Below, one piece after another: positions 62,801 to 64,000 of a stretch of DNA of 64,000 nucleotides. Source of the stretch: an uncultured Pseudomonas sp. (GTDB taxonomy: Bacteria; Pseudomonadota; Gammaproteobacteria; Pseudomonadales; Pseudomonadaceae); assembly GCF_913774235.1 (NCBI RefSeq), contig NZ_CAJYDW010000004.1:1-64000 (forward strand), read 5' to 3'. The position numbers were made by a program, and so were the translations under genes. Below the pieces are notes generated by a model. That model did not search any database. It was not told the DNA's origin and saw nothing but the letters and a program-made list of their open reading frames with translations. Every line of letters begins with the position of its first letter. Within the stretch, counting starts at the first letter, position 1.

Positions 62801-63657
62801 CAGAGGTCTCCAGGGAGCCGTGGCTCCAGGCGATCGACGAGAAGGGTGGCGGCCAGCAGGTCGGCGGCGCCCCCGGGCGAGGCGTTGGCGGCCAGCAACT
62901 GGCGATCCAGCAACAACAGCTGGCGCCGGCCGGCGAGACTGGCGCTGCCACCGGCGTCCAGCACCGCCTGGGCGCCCTGTTGCATGGTCGCCAGGGCTAC
63001 GGGGCCGCCACGGTGCAGCACACAGGTATCGTCCAGCCGGGTCATGATCGCCAGCAGGGCATCCAGGCGGGCGTTCTGCTCGCCGGCACCGGCCTGGCGG
63101 CTGGCGCGCAGTTGCGGCAGGCCGCGCTGGTGGATGGCAGGAAAACCCGCGGCGGCCTCGCCCCGGGCACCGCTGACGCCATAGCACTGGGCGACGCGCT
63201 GACCATGGCTGGGCGCGGTCTTGGGTGCAGCGGGATCGGGCAGGCTGGCCAGGTGGCCGGCCGCCAGGCAGAGCGCCTCAGCCGAGGTCGGCTGCCCATG
63301 CACGGCCGCCGTTACCAGCAGGCCCAGGGCCCAGATGGCGCCGCGATGAGTGTTGACGCCACCGGTGATTCTCAGCATCTCGGCTTCGCCGTCCCGCCCC
63401 AGGCGACCGATCAGGCGGCGCAAGTCGGCGGCGGGCAGTCCCAGCTCCGCCGCTTCGGCCATGGCCTGGAAGCAGGGCCGCAGCGCCTGGGCCGAGGCCA
63501 GCATCAGCCCCAGGCTGAGATCGCGATGGGCACCCTGGCCGCGACGATCCACCAGGGCCGGCTTGGGCGAGAGTTCGGCTTCGTCCACCAGGGCGGCCAC
63601 GGCCAGCTCGGCCAGGCGCTCGGCGGGGGATGAGGTAAGGCGAGCGAGCGCGCGCAT
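62800..63657 (-). CDS. mdcB: Triphosphoribosyl-dephospho-CoA synthase
   Basis: [53 protein letters not shown]. Confidence 0.92.
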   Translation of the reverse strand: MRALARLTSSPAERLAELAVAALVDEAELSPKPALVDRRGQGAHRDLSLGLMLASAQALRPCFQAMAEAAELGLPAADLRRLIGRLGRDGEAEMLRITGGVNTHRGAIWALGLLVTAAVHGQPTSAEALCLAAGHLASLPDPAAPKTAPSHGQRVAQCYGVSGARGEAAAGFPAIHQRGLPQLRASRQAGAGEQNARLDALLAIMTRLDDTCVLHRGGPVALATMQQGAQAVLDAGGSASLAGRRQLLLLDRQLLAANASPGGAADLLAATLLVDRLEPRLPGDL

Positions 63658-64000
63658 CACCAGCTCCTGAACTTGGCCGGGGGTTGATAGAGGCCGCCGG
63701 ACCACTCCACTAGCTCCCCGATGCTCTTGGCGGCGAGCAATTCGCGACTGGCATCGGTGCGGCGGATGCCGAGATCCTCGGGCAGGGCCACCAGGCCTTC
63801 CTGGCGCAGCCGCCGGGCTTCGGCCGGATCGCTGCGCAGGCCGATGGCGGTGACTCCGGCCACCGCGGCGATCATCGCCCGGCGCTCTTCCAGGGAGCGG
63901 GCCCGGTAGAGATAGGCGATGCCTTCCTCGGTGAGCAGATGGGTGACGTCATCGCCATAGACCATGATGGGCGCCAGCGGCATGCCGCTCTTGCGCGCCA
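63657..64000 (-). CDS. mdcA: Malonate decarboxylase alpha subunit, 3' part only (runs off right edge)
   Basis: [53 protein letters not shown]. Confidence 0.9.
   Translation of the reverse strand, partial: ARKSGMPLAPIMVYGDDVTHLLTEEGIAYLYRARSLEERRAMIAAVAGVTAIGLRSDPAEARRLRQEGLVALPEDLGIRRTDASRELLAAKSIGELVEWSGGLYQPPAKFRSW

Noticed and set aside
1-64000. CRISPR arrays, tRNA/rRNA genes, IS elements or prophage
   Set aside because: No regularly spaced repeats, transposase or phage ORFs, or recognisable tRNA/rRNA sequence were found by reading; dispersed repeats are limited to the REP-like pair.

Overview
The window is high-GC and Pseudomonas-like, most consistent with the P. oryzihabitans/psychrotolerans group (inferred from gene content). 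It is densely coding and dominated by small-carboxylate and C4 catabolism. From left to right it contains: the 5' end of an arnB-like gene; a PLP lyase/LysR pair; an M20 peptidase; an MFS exporter; a DUF2231 protein with a sorbosone-dehydrogenase-like lipoprotein; a cyoABCD bo3-type oxidase with no adjacent cyoE; a LysR, PrpF/GalD-like isomerase, DctA, CitMHS, OprD and 'ModA-like' cluster that I interpret as aconitate/tricarboxylate utilisation; a two-component system with a D,D-carboxypeptidase; two hybrid histidine kinases flanking an APC permease; a haem-oxygenase-like redox enzyme, a methyltransferase and a GST; an acetoin/butanediol operon (SDR-acoX-acoA-acoB-acoC-bdh) with divergent acoR and a textbook sigma-54 promoter; a DUF1446/AtuA-like pair with a second CitMHS; an SDR, MFS and split-transketolase module between two LysR genes; and a malonate decarboxylase operon with madLM and mdcR. 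Main signals worth a second look: (i) the 'molybdate-binding' gene is probably a periplasmic aconitate isomerase; (ii) AAnAAnAA (Hfq/Crc-type) motifs occur just upstream of the start codons of at least eight catabolic or transport genes; (iii) a ~112-bp tandem duplication of a REP-like palindrome plus CA-motif leader lies between mdcH and madL; (iv) there are two catabolic modules of unknown substrate; (v) there are MCP and LacI gene remnants. No tRNA, rRNA, CRISPR array or IS element was recognised.
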